The notes under the pieces were generated by a model. The model did not search any database. It was not told the DNA's origin and saw nothing but the letters and a program-made list of their open reading frames with translations. Shown one piece after another: positions 54,364 through 62,252 of a stretch of 64,000 nucleotides of DNA; within the stretch, counting starts at the first letter, position 1; every line of letters starts with the position of its first letter. The position numbers and the translations under genes were made by a program. Source of the DNA: Crocinitomicaceae bacterium (GTDB lineage: Bacteria; Bacteroidota; Bacteroidia; Flavobacteriales_D; Crocinitomicaceae); assembly GCA_024643725.1 (NCBI GenBank), contig JAHEMJ010000013.1:1-64000 (forward strand), written 5' to 3'.

Positions 54364-54887
54364 CAGATGGAACGTTTAATTTTTAACGAATACAGGATCA
54401 CTGAAGTGACAAATGAAATGACCATAGCACTGATAAACAGGATGAAACAATCCAATAAAGGACAATTAGTTACTACGTAATAATACAAAAAAATGGCTAG
54501 AAGTGAATCCGCTCGATCGATGATAATTTGCAACACTTTGTATTTCTCCGAATGTCCACCATTTGGAATGTGTAACTTCCGTTTTACATACGAATTTGGT
54601 AATTCTGCTAATAAATATACGATGCCCATACCTAATCCAAAAAGAATCACATTCAAATGATTACCGAGAAATGGTCCAGACAAAACGCTTCCCATCCAAG
54701 CGAAAAATGCACTTAAAATGGGTAGTATGATAAATCCACGCCATGTTTTATTCTGTCCAAACAATCGCACTGAAATGGGGATTTTGAAAGAACGAAGCAG
54801 ATCCCATTTCACGAAGACCATGTGAATGGAGTTTGCTAGAATCATGGGAATGAAAATCAATAGGATATGTTGGGGTAGGTTTGCCAC
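54363..54887 (-). CDS. CarS-like (CDP-archaeol synthase/DUF46 family) membrane protein
   Basis: 174 residues with about five membrane helices. FGQNKTWRGFIILP and LAELPNSYVKRKLHIPNGGH, followed by IDRADSL, match the conserved segments of archaeal CDP-archaeol synthase (GKNKTWRG...; ...NSxxKRRxGI...; D(Q/R)xD). In archaea this enzyme loads CTP on ether-linked lipid; bacterial homologues are known but their substrates are not settled. It lies ten bases after the HMGR-kinase gene and overlaps the next gene by one base. Confidence 0.75.
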   Translation of the reverse strand: MANLPQHILLIFIPMILANSIHMVFVKWDLLRSFKIPISVRLFGQNKTWRGFIILPILSAFFAWMGSVLSGPFLGNHLNVILFGLGMGIVYLLAELPNSYVKRKLHIPNGGHSEKYKVLQIIIDRADSLLAIFLYYYVVTNCPLLDCFILFISAMVISFVTSVILYSLKIKRSI

Positions 54888-54897
54888 GTTAAGTGTT

Positions 54898-57216
54898 TTA
54901 GATGGATTGAATCATTTTAAGAGCGACCGCAAACACACGGTTAATGAATGGATAGTGAACCAAGGTACTTCCAGCTAAATAAAAGCTCACACGTGTCAAT
55001 AAAAACTCATCTCCAGCGATTTTAAAATCGTCCAAATAATCTTGGTAGGAGTAAGTCGTATCGTTCCATTCTTTCATCAAGTGAAAATGTTGTTTGAGAA
55101 CACTTTCCAATTCAGTGGTTGTAAAATCTTCCAGCAATGTAAAGGCTAAAAATTCAAATACATCTCGTTGTGGAACGTTAAAGGAGGCTAGTTCCCAATC
55201 ATACATGCAAAGTCTTCCATCCATTCGAACGCCGACATTCCTTGGATTAAAATCATTGTGGACGAGCGTCAACTTGCTTTTTTTCATTGGCATTTCTTTC
55301 ATCCATTGATCGAGAACTGAATCCAAATACTGAAAGGCTTCTTCCATATTTAAAAATTCATAATCCTTGGAATTCAAACGATTGAATTGCCTGTATAATT
55401 CCAACGCTTTCGAAGGATCAAAAACAACCACCGCCGGAACTTGTCCTTTGGTTTCCTCATTAACGAATTCGGAATGTATCGCATGAATGGCTTGAATGGC
55501 ATTCATTTTCAGTTGTTCCGTCCACTTTTCAGGATGGTTCTCAGAATTAAAGAGTTGCATAGTTGTCGCTTCCAATCGTTCCATGAACAACAAATAAATC
55601 TCGGCTTGTTCATCGATTTTTGAACCGTAAAAGGCAGGAATTGATCGATTACCCAAATTCGTGAGTGCTTGATATACTTGAATTTCCTTTTGTTCACAAT
55701 TGGCGTATTCCAAATATTGGCGATGTTCAAATAAGGTGTCTGAAAGTTGAACATTTAAGTTACTGGCCATAAACCGCAATCCATCAATGACTTCCGTTCC
55801 CAATGCTTTGCTTTTCATCAACACGGGAATAAGCGATTCATCCGCCAAAGTCAGATCTACTTCAATGAATCCAATGATTTTCTTGGAAACCCGACTGGTA
55901 AGATCCATCAGGATGCCATTCTCCAAATTGGAGTCGTTCCGAAACTTGAACGAAGTAATTTGAGGGTGAAATAAGTTCATTCCCTTTGAGATAAACGCCA
56001 AATCAATGTCCGATTTCAACAACCAACTAACGGGCTTATTACGTCCTAACTTCTGATGCGCTCGTACAAATTGTCCACTAACAATTGCTGCCAGCGTAGA
56101 AACCTCTAAGGATAATGCAAATCCAGCAATCAATTTTGAAAAGCGTTCAACCTTACCAATTCCTTTGCAACCCATTAATTCGAGCATCTTCGAAAAAGCC
56201 GGTAAATGTGTTCCGCCCCCAACAGTTCCCACGACTAAATTTGGCAAACTCAAAGAAATGTACAATCCTTCGGATGTCTGTTCCATTTGCAAAATACCAG
56301 TAGAGGATTCATGAATGCATGCTAAATCTTGTCCGGTAGCAGCAAAAATTCCTGCAATGGTATTCGCCACATTAATGTTGTATCCAATCATCCCATCCAT
56401 GCGACTGATAGCCATGGAGTGATTGTAGGAACGAAACATATCGTCCGCGGTTGTTCGCAACGTTTTTTCAACGATTTCATTCGATAAGAAACATTCACTG
56501 ATAACGTGTGTTCCTCGTCCATTTTGCATGGAATAAAACGATACTTTTTTATCCGAAGCACCGTTTCCATCAATGACAAAATGCAGGATTTCGATTTCCG
56601 TTTCCTGCTGAAAATGTTCATCAATCCACAGGCAAGCATGCCAAGTACAACTTGTTGTCATATTTTGTCCAGATGCATCGCTGGTGGAATAAATAAACTT
56701 CAGGTGGGCAATTTTCCCAATGATCACCGAAGAAATCTCCATCAAATCTGCGTAATTGGAATATTTTTGAGTGACCTTTTTAATTTCTGTGAAGTTCTTT
56801 TTGATCCATTGATCAAAAGCAATAGCTTCGGACATTTGTCCAAATGTGAACATTGGTGTTCGAAGCATTTTTTGATGAACAACATGCGCTTTAAATCCAC
56901 CACATTCACTTATCGCTTTTGCACCTCGATTCATGCTAGCGGCCAAAGCTCCTTCCGTGGTTGCCACTGCTGCATGCACCATTTCCGATTGATCTCCATC
57001 CACAAAACGCAGTGGACCAATAAGTCCAAGAGGGATTTCAACCGTTCCAATGAAACTTTCAATGTTATTTTGAATATTTTCGAGGCGAATGTTCACAGAG
57101 TCCAACTCTCCATCTAACTCAACCATAGACTTCAAGTAAGCCATTCTAAGTTCATATGCCGTTTGATTCATTAATCCACGTCCTGGCGCCAACTGATAAT
57201 CATTCTTCATCTTCAT
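54898..57216 (-). CDS. HMG-CoA reductase fused to APH-type kinase
   Basis: 772 residues. Residues ~45-425 are class I-like HMG-CoA reductase with the catalytic residues Glu88 (TTEGAL), Asp180 (SDASGQNM), Lys223 (SDKK) and His387 (VRAHQK), plus VGTVGGGTHLP. Residues ~490-765 are a phosphotransferase of the APH/choline-kinase type: N-lobe about 505-550, catalytic HNDFNPRN at 653-660 and metal-binding Asp673 in YDWE. The first half makes mevalonate; the second would phosphorylate a small alcohol. A typical HMGR has no kinase; this fusion is unusual. It is first in the six-gene lipid operon. Confidence 0.88.
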   Translation of the reverse strand: MKMKNDYQLAPGRGLMNQTAYELRMAYLKSMVELDGELDSVNIRLENIQNNIESFIGTVEIPLGLIGPLRFVDGDQSEMVHAAVATTEGALAASMNRGAKAISECGGFKAHVVHQKMLRTPMFTFGQMSEAIAFDQWIKKNFTEIKKVTQKYSNYADLMEISSVIIGKIAHLKFIYSTSDASGQNMTTSCTWHACLWIDEHFQQETEIEILHFVIDGNGASDKKVSFYSMQNGRGTHVISECFLSNEIVEKTLRTTADDMFRSYNHSMAISRMDGMIGYNINVANTIAGIFAATGQDLACIHESSTGILQMEQTSEGLYISLSLPNLVVGTVGGGTHLPAFSKMLELMGCKGIGKVERFSKLIAGFALSLEVSTLAAIVSGQFVRAHQKLGRNKPVSWLLKSDIDLAFISKGMNLFHPQITSFKFRNDSNLENGILMDLTSRVSKKIIGFIEVDLTLADESLIPVLMKSKALGTEVIDGLRFMASNLNVQLSDTLFEHRQYLEYANCEQKEIQVYQALTNLGNRSIPAFYGSKIDEQAEIYLLFMERLEATTMQLFNSENHPEKWTEQLKMNAIQAIHAIHSEFVNEETKGQVPAVVVFDPSKALELYRQFNRLNSKDYEFLNMEEAFQYLDSVLDQWMKEMPMKKSKLTLVHNDFNPRNVGVRMDGRLCMYDWELASFNVPQRDVFEFLAFTLLEDFTTTELESVLKQHFHLMKEWNDTTYSYQDYLDDFKIAGDEFLLTRVSFYLAGSTLVHYPFINRVFAVALKMIQSI

Positions 57217-57271
57217 CCACTTTATGTCAACAAGAAAGGGAAACTTCCTTTCCGTTTTTAGTCATTTCATA

Positions 57272-57279
57272 CAAACATA
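57272..57279 (-). promoter_or_regulatory. -7 promoter element of the lipid operon
   Basis: Minus-strand TATGTTTG, an exact TAnnTTTG match, 55 bases upstream of the HMGR-kinase start. No TTG is found at 19-21 bases, so the -33 element is unknown. Confidence 0.5.
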
Positions 57280-57416
57280 AGTGAATTTCGCTAATTTCAT
57301 TCCGCTAATTCCGCAATCTACCCGTGGTAATTTGCGCAAATCGCAAATTTTAAAAAATTAGGCTAAAGTTTAAAGGAGCAGGTATGAACGATTAATTTTA
57401 ATTTCAGATTTTGAAA

Positions 57417-58325
57417 CTACTTCAACACCTGAATTCTCTGCAAGTTCATGACCCCATTGAATTGAGTGAACAATAGATAGCTGCCTGATTTTAGCGAACT
57501 GATGTTCATTTCAGATTTCGTACTTCCAGTTAAAACGGAATTCCCAAGTAGATCAATTATATTAAACAAGATTTCCGCATCGTTCTCCGCAGCCAAATAA
57601 ATCAAGCCCGAAGCTGGATTTGGATAAACGAATTGTTGATTTAGTTCTTTCTCTTCGATTCCAATGGTAGCTTGAAAATCACATGCGCTTGTCAAACCGG
57701 TAGAGTACAACGGCATATTTGGATCTTCATAACAACGAAGTCCAGAAATATAGGACTCATCGCAAGTATAACTCCATTCTGGAAACAGGTTAAACATATA
57801 ACGTGTATCTCCAATTCTTTCGATGATCTCGGAGTCGTAAGAAAAGTTGGACATGTTGTCAAATTGCGTGACATAGGATACGTGAAGACGTTTTAATGGC
57901 TCACCATTTATGCTAACAATGTCCGTTGAATTGACATGAACAGAAATGGTATCTTCGTCGTTCATATCAGGTACACGAATAGACCATGAATCACCTATGG
58001 AAACATTCATGCAATATAAAAGCTGAAAGGAATCGTAAGCTGGTTCGTAGAAATAAACCGAATCGTTCGAATAATAAGTAAATTTCGTTCCTTGTCCGTC
58101 ACCACATAGAATGGGCATGTTGACGTGAAGACGGTTACATAATTTACCATGAATGATACTATCACCATCTGAAACAATCTGGACATAACCTTCCGTTATT
58201 GGACCTGGAACAACGTACACCCTTGAATAATACCAGGTAGCACCTTGATTACCAAAGTATTGCGCTTGTGATTTCGTGAAAATAAAGAGGAAAGCGACGA
58301 CGATAAATTTGAGAAGATTTTTCAT
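57417..58325 (-). CDS. T9SS-sorted secreted protein
   Basis: 302 residues. Signal peptide (NLLKFIVVAFLFIFTKSQAQ), unrecognised middle with WYYSRVYVVPG and many Tyr/Asp residues, and a type A sorting tail (QFVYPNPASGLIYLAA, SLKSGSYLLFTQ). The layout parallels the protein at 33,539-34,537, and both begin the mature part with an uncharacterised domain of ~200 residues, suggesting one family. Confidence 0.83.
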   Translation of the reverse strand: MKNLLKFIVVAFLFIFTKSQAQYFGNQGATWYYSRVYVVPGPITEGYVQIVSDGDSIIHGKLCNRLHVNMPILCGDGQGTKFTYYSNDSVYFYEPAYDSFQLLYCMNVSIGDSWSIRVPDMNDEDTISVHVNSTDIVSINGEPLKRLHVSYVTQFDNMSNFSYDSEIIERIGDTRYMFNLFPEWSYTCDESYISGLRCYEDPNMPLYSTGLTSACDFQATIGIEEKELNQQFVYPNPASGLIYLAAENDAEILFNIIDLLGNSVLTGSTKSEMNISSLKSGSYLLFTQFNGVMNLQRIQVLK

Positions 58326-58472
58326 ATCTTAAAATTGTTTGAATAAAACGCTAACGTTAAAATTAATGAAAAGGAAATTAGAACTTATTCTATTAATAAA
58401 ATTCTGTTTTATCCTAAGCTGAGTGATGATGAATATCCGACATCCCCATCATTCTATTTTAATATGCTGGGA

Positions 58473-59054
58473 TTATCTTTCATCACTCAACACATCGCTC
58501 TTATCTGCGTTTGTAAAGACCAAATCTTTTCTATCCTGATACAATGAAGCCGATTTGTGATGCTCTTCTAAAAATAACAAGGGAGGTAGTTCCTCTTGTG
58601 AAACAAAGAGTTCTCTCCGTTCGGTAAAGGATGGATTGAATGAAGATTCTTCTACCTGCATGGTTTTCCCATTTAATAATTGGATGATTGTATCCACTTT
58701 CGGAACGAAGATAGTGTCCGCCATTAAATAAACTGGCTTCTGTATAATTTTCATAGAATCAAACTGCTGAGAAATGCTGTTATAAGTGATTAAAGCAGCG
58801 GCTGCCGCTGATGAAATGGAAACCGAGATCAAACGTAGAATATGACCATTTTTTTTCGGAAGAAGTAAGGGCTTCGGTATGACATCTTTATAAAGATACT
58901 TACTTTCGAAACGAAGTTTATGCTCAAGATTAAACGTATCTTCAGAGATGTTTTTTAGCACAAATTGCTGTTCCTCGAGGGATAATTCATGGTAAAAACC
59001 TTTTTCAAAAAGGTCCAACAAACGTTCTTCCGTATGTGTCAAGTTCGTTTTCAT
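58473..59054 (-). CDS. putative anti-sigma factor
   Basis: 193 residues. The N-terminal ~60 residues are a helical soluble part (LTHTEERLLDLFEKGFYHEL), followed by a single membrane segment near residue 75-90 (ILRLISVSISSAAAAALITY) and a periplasmic C-terminus. This order, and its position one base after an ECF sigma gene, is that of a transmembrane anti-sigma factor. No ZAS motif is visible. Confidence 0.7.
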   Translation of the reverse strand: MKTNLTHTEERLLDLFEKGFYHELSLEEQQFVLKNISEDTFNLEHKLRFESKYLYKDVIPKPLLLPKKNGHILRLISVSISSAAAAALITYNSISQQFDSMKIIQKPVYLMADTIFVPKVDTIIQLLNGKTMQVEESSFNPSFTERRELFVSQEELPPLLFLEEHHKSASLYQDRKDLVFTNADKSDVLSDER

Positions 59055-59055
59055 T

Positions 59056-59655
59056 TCAACTTAGTTTAAATTCTTTTCCAGGTTGTTCGGGTTTAAATTC
59101 ATTTAGATCCTTAGCAATCTTCTTTGTTGCGTAGAATAAACGAGATTTAACGGTCCCTTCAGAAATTTCCAATATTTCAGCAATTTCCTTTACGCTGAGT
59201 TCTTCCATATAGCGAAGAACAAAAGGTAATCTTTGAAATTCCTCCAATTGATTTATGGCTTGTTTCAAGGTGTCATGAAATACAGATATGTCGATTTGGT
59301 TATCAGACCAATGAATCCCGTATTCGATATTTTGATTCTCTTCGTCAAAATCTATAAAGGACTTTTCACGATAAGAAGTTTTGACCATGTTACTTGCTAT
59401 GGTGTACATCCAAGAGTAAAATCTTTTTTGTGAGTCAAAAAAATGGTGTTTTTCCAATAAGCGAAGAAACAAATCTTGAACTAAATCTTGTGATTTTAAC
59501 TCGTTTCCATTCGTCATACGCATAAAGAATCCAAGTAGTTTTTTCGCATACCTAGCATGGAGTTCCGTTAAAGCGTCATTGCAGTTTCGTGTGGACAACA
59601 ACTGCATCAACGCTTCATCAGAAAATGAAGTGAATTCTTTTTTAAATCCAAACAT
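59056..59655 (-). CDS. ECF-type RNA polymerase sigma factor
   Basis: 199 residues with sigma2 (SQDLVQDLFLRLLEKHHFF, FYSWMYTIASNMVKTSYR) and sigma4 (LPFVLRYMEELSVKEIAEIL, EISEGTVKSRLFYATKKI) regions. It starts one base after the upstream exported protein gene and ends one base before the anti-sigma gene, so the three form an operon controlling an envelope response. Its regulon is unknown. Confidence 0.92.
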   Translation of the reverse strand: MFGFKKEFTSFSDEALMQLLSTRNCNDALTELHARYAKKLLGFFMRMTNGNELKSQDLVQDLFLRLLEKHHFFDSQKRFYSWMYTIASNMVKTSYREKSFIDFDEENQNIEYGIHWSDNQIDISVFHDTLKQAINQLEEFQRLPFVLRYMEELSVKEIAEILEISEGTVKSRLFYATKKIAKDLNEFKPEQPGKEFKLS

Positions 59656-59656
59656 G

Positions 59657-60790
59657 CTATTCCGTCATGGCTTTTTGGATTTCAGACTCAATATGAAGCT
59701 CAGCACCGATAGACTCTAGTAAATTTTTGTAGCGAGATATCCCTTCCAAATCTTCCACTGCTTTTGCGTTTTGATATAACTTAATCAATCCAGGGACATA
59801 CATGTATTTGATGCGTGAATCTAAATCTCCAATGCTATATGAAAAAGTTCTTGTAAGATGATCTAAAAGAAATTTCTTTTCAAAGTTGCGTTTTAGAACA
59901 GATACATTATCTACGATTTTATCGCTGTAGATGTAAGTTAATCCTGTCAAATACAAATGATCCAAAATAATCGAATCGTTGAATTGCCCGGATGCAGAAG
60001 TAGAAACATGAACGGGAATATTTACCGAATTACTAAAAATATGTTGAAAAATTGCATGCTCAGACATGGATACAGGCGCCCAATTAAATGGTGAAATTCC
60101 TTTTTCAGTAAATATTTTTGAACGATAATCACCCATCTGAATCAAAGACGTGTTAATCACGGTGACATCCTTTCTATAATTCATTCCTTCTTGTGTAATC
60201 CATAGCGCGTAGGTATCATTATCTCCCGCTGTAAACACAATACCATTCTCAGAAACTTCGGTCAGTACATTATAGGCCCAATTAATTGCACCTACTGGCA
60301 TTCGGTTCATTTCAAAAAGTTTTTTTGCGGTATTTGTAAACATCAATTTATCCCTTTTTAATTCCGAGAGAATGAGGTAATCCAATAAAACTCTTGGATC
60401 ATTTGGTCTTAATTCATAAGCCTTTTTTAGGTTTTTTTCATCACTATTACCAAGTCCACTATCCCAATACATCACATAATTAGCTTCAAAACTTTCAGGT
60501 AAAGCCTTCATTAAATCCTTTGCAATTTGATGACCTAACTCGTTATAAAAGCCACGCTCTTTTGAATCATCACTACAATTTCTCAAAGCCCTAACAGCAC
60601 TGTAATAGTTGATCCATGCTTCAGCATCCTTTTTATTTTTATCAATATCCGCTTTCCACAATTTCTCTTGTGATTTGTACCAATCTACTTCGTGCCATTC
60701 GACAATAATACTGTGCACCATTTCTTTTTTCTGTGCCATTAAATTTGACACCATCAAGAGTAAACATAAACTTCCTACAATCTTTTTCAT
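59657..60790 (-). CDS. exported helical-repeat protein with DUF2723-like GDNDT segment
   Basis: 377 residues: signal peptide (KKIVGSLCLLLMVSNLMAQ), then TPR-like helices (KKAYELRPNDPRVLLDYLIL). The stretch GIVFTAGDNDTYALWITQEG followed by NYRKDVTVINTSL closely resembles the C-terminal soluble segment of Bacteroidota DUF2723 membrane glycosyltransferase-like proteins. Here it occurs without the membrane part. It is the first gene of the sigma/anti-sigma operon, so it may give or receive the envelope signal. Confidence 0.72.
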   Translation of the reverse strand: MKKIVGSLCLLLMVSNLMAQKKEMVHSIIVEWHEVDWYKSQEKLWKADIDKNKKDAEAWINYYSAVRALRNCSDDSKERGFYNELGHQIAKDLMKALPESFEANYVMYWDSGLGNSDEKNLKKAYELRPNDPRVLLDYLILSELKRDKLMFTNTAKKLFEMNRMPVGAINWAYNVLTEVSENGIVFTAGDNDTYALWITQEGMNYRKDVTVINTSLIQMGDYRSKIFTEKGISPFNWAPVSMSEHAIFQHIFSNSVNIPVHVSTSASGQFNDSIILDHLYLTGLTYIYSDKIVDNVSVLKRNFEKKFLLDHLTRTFSYSIGDLDSRIKYMYVPGLIKLYQNAKAVEDLEGISRYKNLLESIGAELHIESEIQKAMTE

Positions 60791-60917
60791 GTTATAACGA
60801 TTTTAAAATTTGGTTGTGCACGACCTTTTTTTGGTTAAACTTATAAGTAATACTCAGCTTGATCATAAACGTTCACGAAAATGACTTAAAAATACAGAAG
60901 TTGGGTTGTTTCGATGA

Positions 60918-61287
60918 GAAGGTTCAGGATTACACTACCGCGTATTCCTTGGTGGGAGTTCTTGACAAGCACAAACCCTAAATTGCTGCGCAATTTGCGG
61001 TTATTTTTGTTTTTATACGCTTATCAAAATAAATTTTGAACGAAGGTTCAGGATTACGCTACCGCGTATTCCTTGGGGGAGTTCTTGACAAGCCAAACCC
61101 ATAATTGCTGCGCAATTTGCGGGTATTTTTGTTTTTATACGCTTATCAAAATAAATTTTGAACGAAGGTTCAGGATTACGCTACCGCGTATTCCTTGGGG
61201 GTAGTTCTTGACAAGCCAAACCCATAATTGCTGCGCAATTTGCGGGTATTTTTGTTTTTATACGCTTATCAAAATAAATTTTGAACG
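60918..61287. repeat. 122-124-bp tandem repeat, three copies, each with a terminator-like hairpin
   Basis: Copies begin at 60,918, 61,042 and 61,164 with GAAGGTTCAGGATTAC. Each contains an ATTGC-TGC-GCAAT hairpin flanked by ACCC and GGGT in copies 2 and 3, followed by ATTTTTGTTTTT. Copy 1 differs most. No gene lies between 60,791 and 61,333. Confidence 0.93.
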
Positions 61288-61295
61288 CTTTAAAA

Positions 61296-61328
61296 ACAAA
61301 AAACCCGGCACTTGCGTGCTGGGTTTTT
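61296..61328 (-). terminator. rho-independent terminator of the tRNA-Arg gene
   Basis: Stem CCCGGCAC/GTGCTGGG (one G-T pair) with loop TTGC; on the minus strand it is preceded by the tRNA and followed by TTTTTTGTTTTT. The + side also has TTTTT, so it may work both ways. Confidence 0.85.
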
Positions 61329-61333
61329 GCTTG

Positions 61334-61407
61334 TGACCTTGTCAGGATTCAAACCTGAAACCTTCTGAGCCGTAATCAGATGCGCTATTCAGTTGCGCCA
61401 CAAGGCC
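61334..61407 (-). tRNA. tRNA-Arg(ACG)
   Basis: Minus strand, 74 nt. Acceptor GGCCTTG pairs with CAAGGTC (one G-T). The anticodon arm is TCTGA-TTACGGC-TCAGA, giving anticodon ACG, and the T-arm reads CAGGTTTGAATCCTG. The 3' CCA is not encoded. It has a terminator directly downstream. Confidence 0.95.
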
Positions 61408-61578
61408 GTTTCTGAGTGCAAAGATATACAATTTTCGATAATGGTGTGATTATTCGTGAAAAAAATGCGGTAAACTAGCCATTTTGTTGTGTTTTAAGTG
61501 TCGATATCGCTTGACTTCAGGTGATTATCCATGAAATTTGAACTTATATCGCTAACAATTGTTCTAAAAAGAAAACAC

Positions 61579-62169
61579 ATGAAAAAAATGACCTATATCC
61601 TCGTTGGTTTTGTTGGCATCATTGTCTTATTCTTTGTCGTTATGTCCTTCCGTTACCAAAATATTGAATCTCCAGATTATGTTGTATTGAAATCATTCGA
61701 CAAAAATATTGAGTTGAGAAAATATCCTCAGATGATCGTTGCGAAGACAAACCTGAAAGATAAATCTTTCGACAATTCAGGAAGCGATGGATTCCGCAGT
61801 ATCGCGGGATATATCTTTGGTGGAAATGAAAAAGCGGAAAAAATCGCCATGACTTCCCCTGTTATCATGGAACTAAGCGACTCTGCAACGATGTACTTTG
61901 TCATGCCCAGCAAATACAAGAAAAGTGATTTGCCGAATCCATCGAATAAAAACGTGGAAATACAAGAAGAGGCTTCAAAAGTATTGCTAGTGGTTCGGTA
62001 CGGTGGATTCTCTAACGATGAACGCATTGAAAGTCACACCGAAGTCCTTCGTCAAATCATTCAAAAACATCACTTGAACGCAACAGGACCATTCATGTAC
62101 ATGGGCTACAACGCTCCGTGGGACATCATCAACCGTCGCAATGAAGTAGCGGTGGAAATCATCCCGTAA
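61579..62169 (+). CDS. SOUL-family heme-binding-like protein
   Basis: The start is the ATG at 61,579 (MKKMTYILVGFVGIIVLFFV), giving 196 residues with one N-terminal membrane anchor. The remainder is a SOUL domain: PDYVVLKSFDKNIELRKYP, GYIFGGNEKAEKIAMTSPV, FVMPSKYKKSDLPNP and YNAPWDIINRRNEVAVEI. Family members bind heme or handle tetrapyrroles; in bacteria the role is unclear. Confidence 0.88.
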   Translation: MKKMTYILVGFVGIIVLFFVVMSFRYQNIESPDYVVLKSFDKNIELRKYPQMIVAKTNLKDKSFDNSGSDGFRSIAGYIFGGNEKAEKIAMTSPVIMELSDSATMYFVMPSKYKKSDLPNPSNKNVEIQEEASKVLLVVRYGGFSNDERIESHTEVLRQIIQKHHLNATGPFMYMGYNAPWDIINRRNEVAVEIIP

Positions 62170-62252
62170 ATTCATGTTGCTTTTATGCTAACATCTGATT
62201 GATTATTGCTAATTTTCGGAAAGAACCTTTTGTATTTTCGACAAATAAAGCA

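Noticed and set aside
56506-57117. 203-aa + strand ORF opposite the HMGR-kinase gene
   Set aside because: Lies over the conserved HMGR catalytic core in antisense; no family features.
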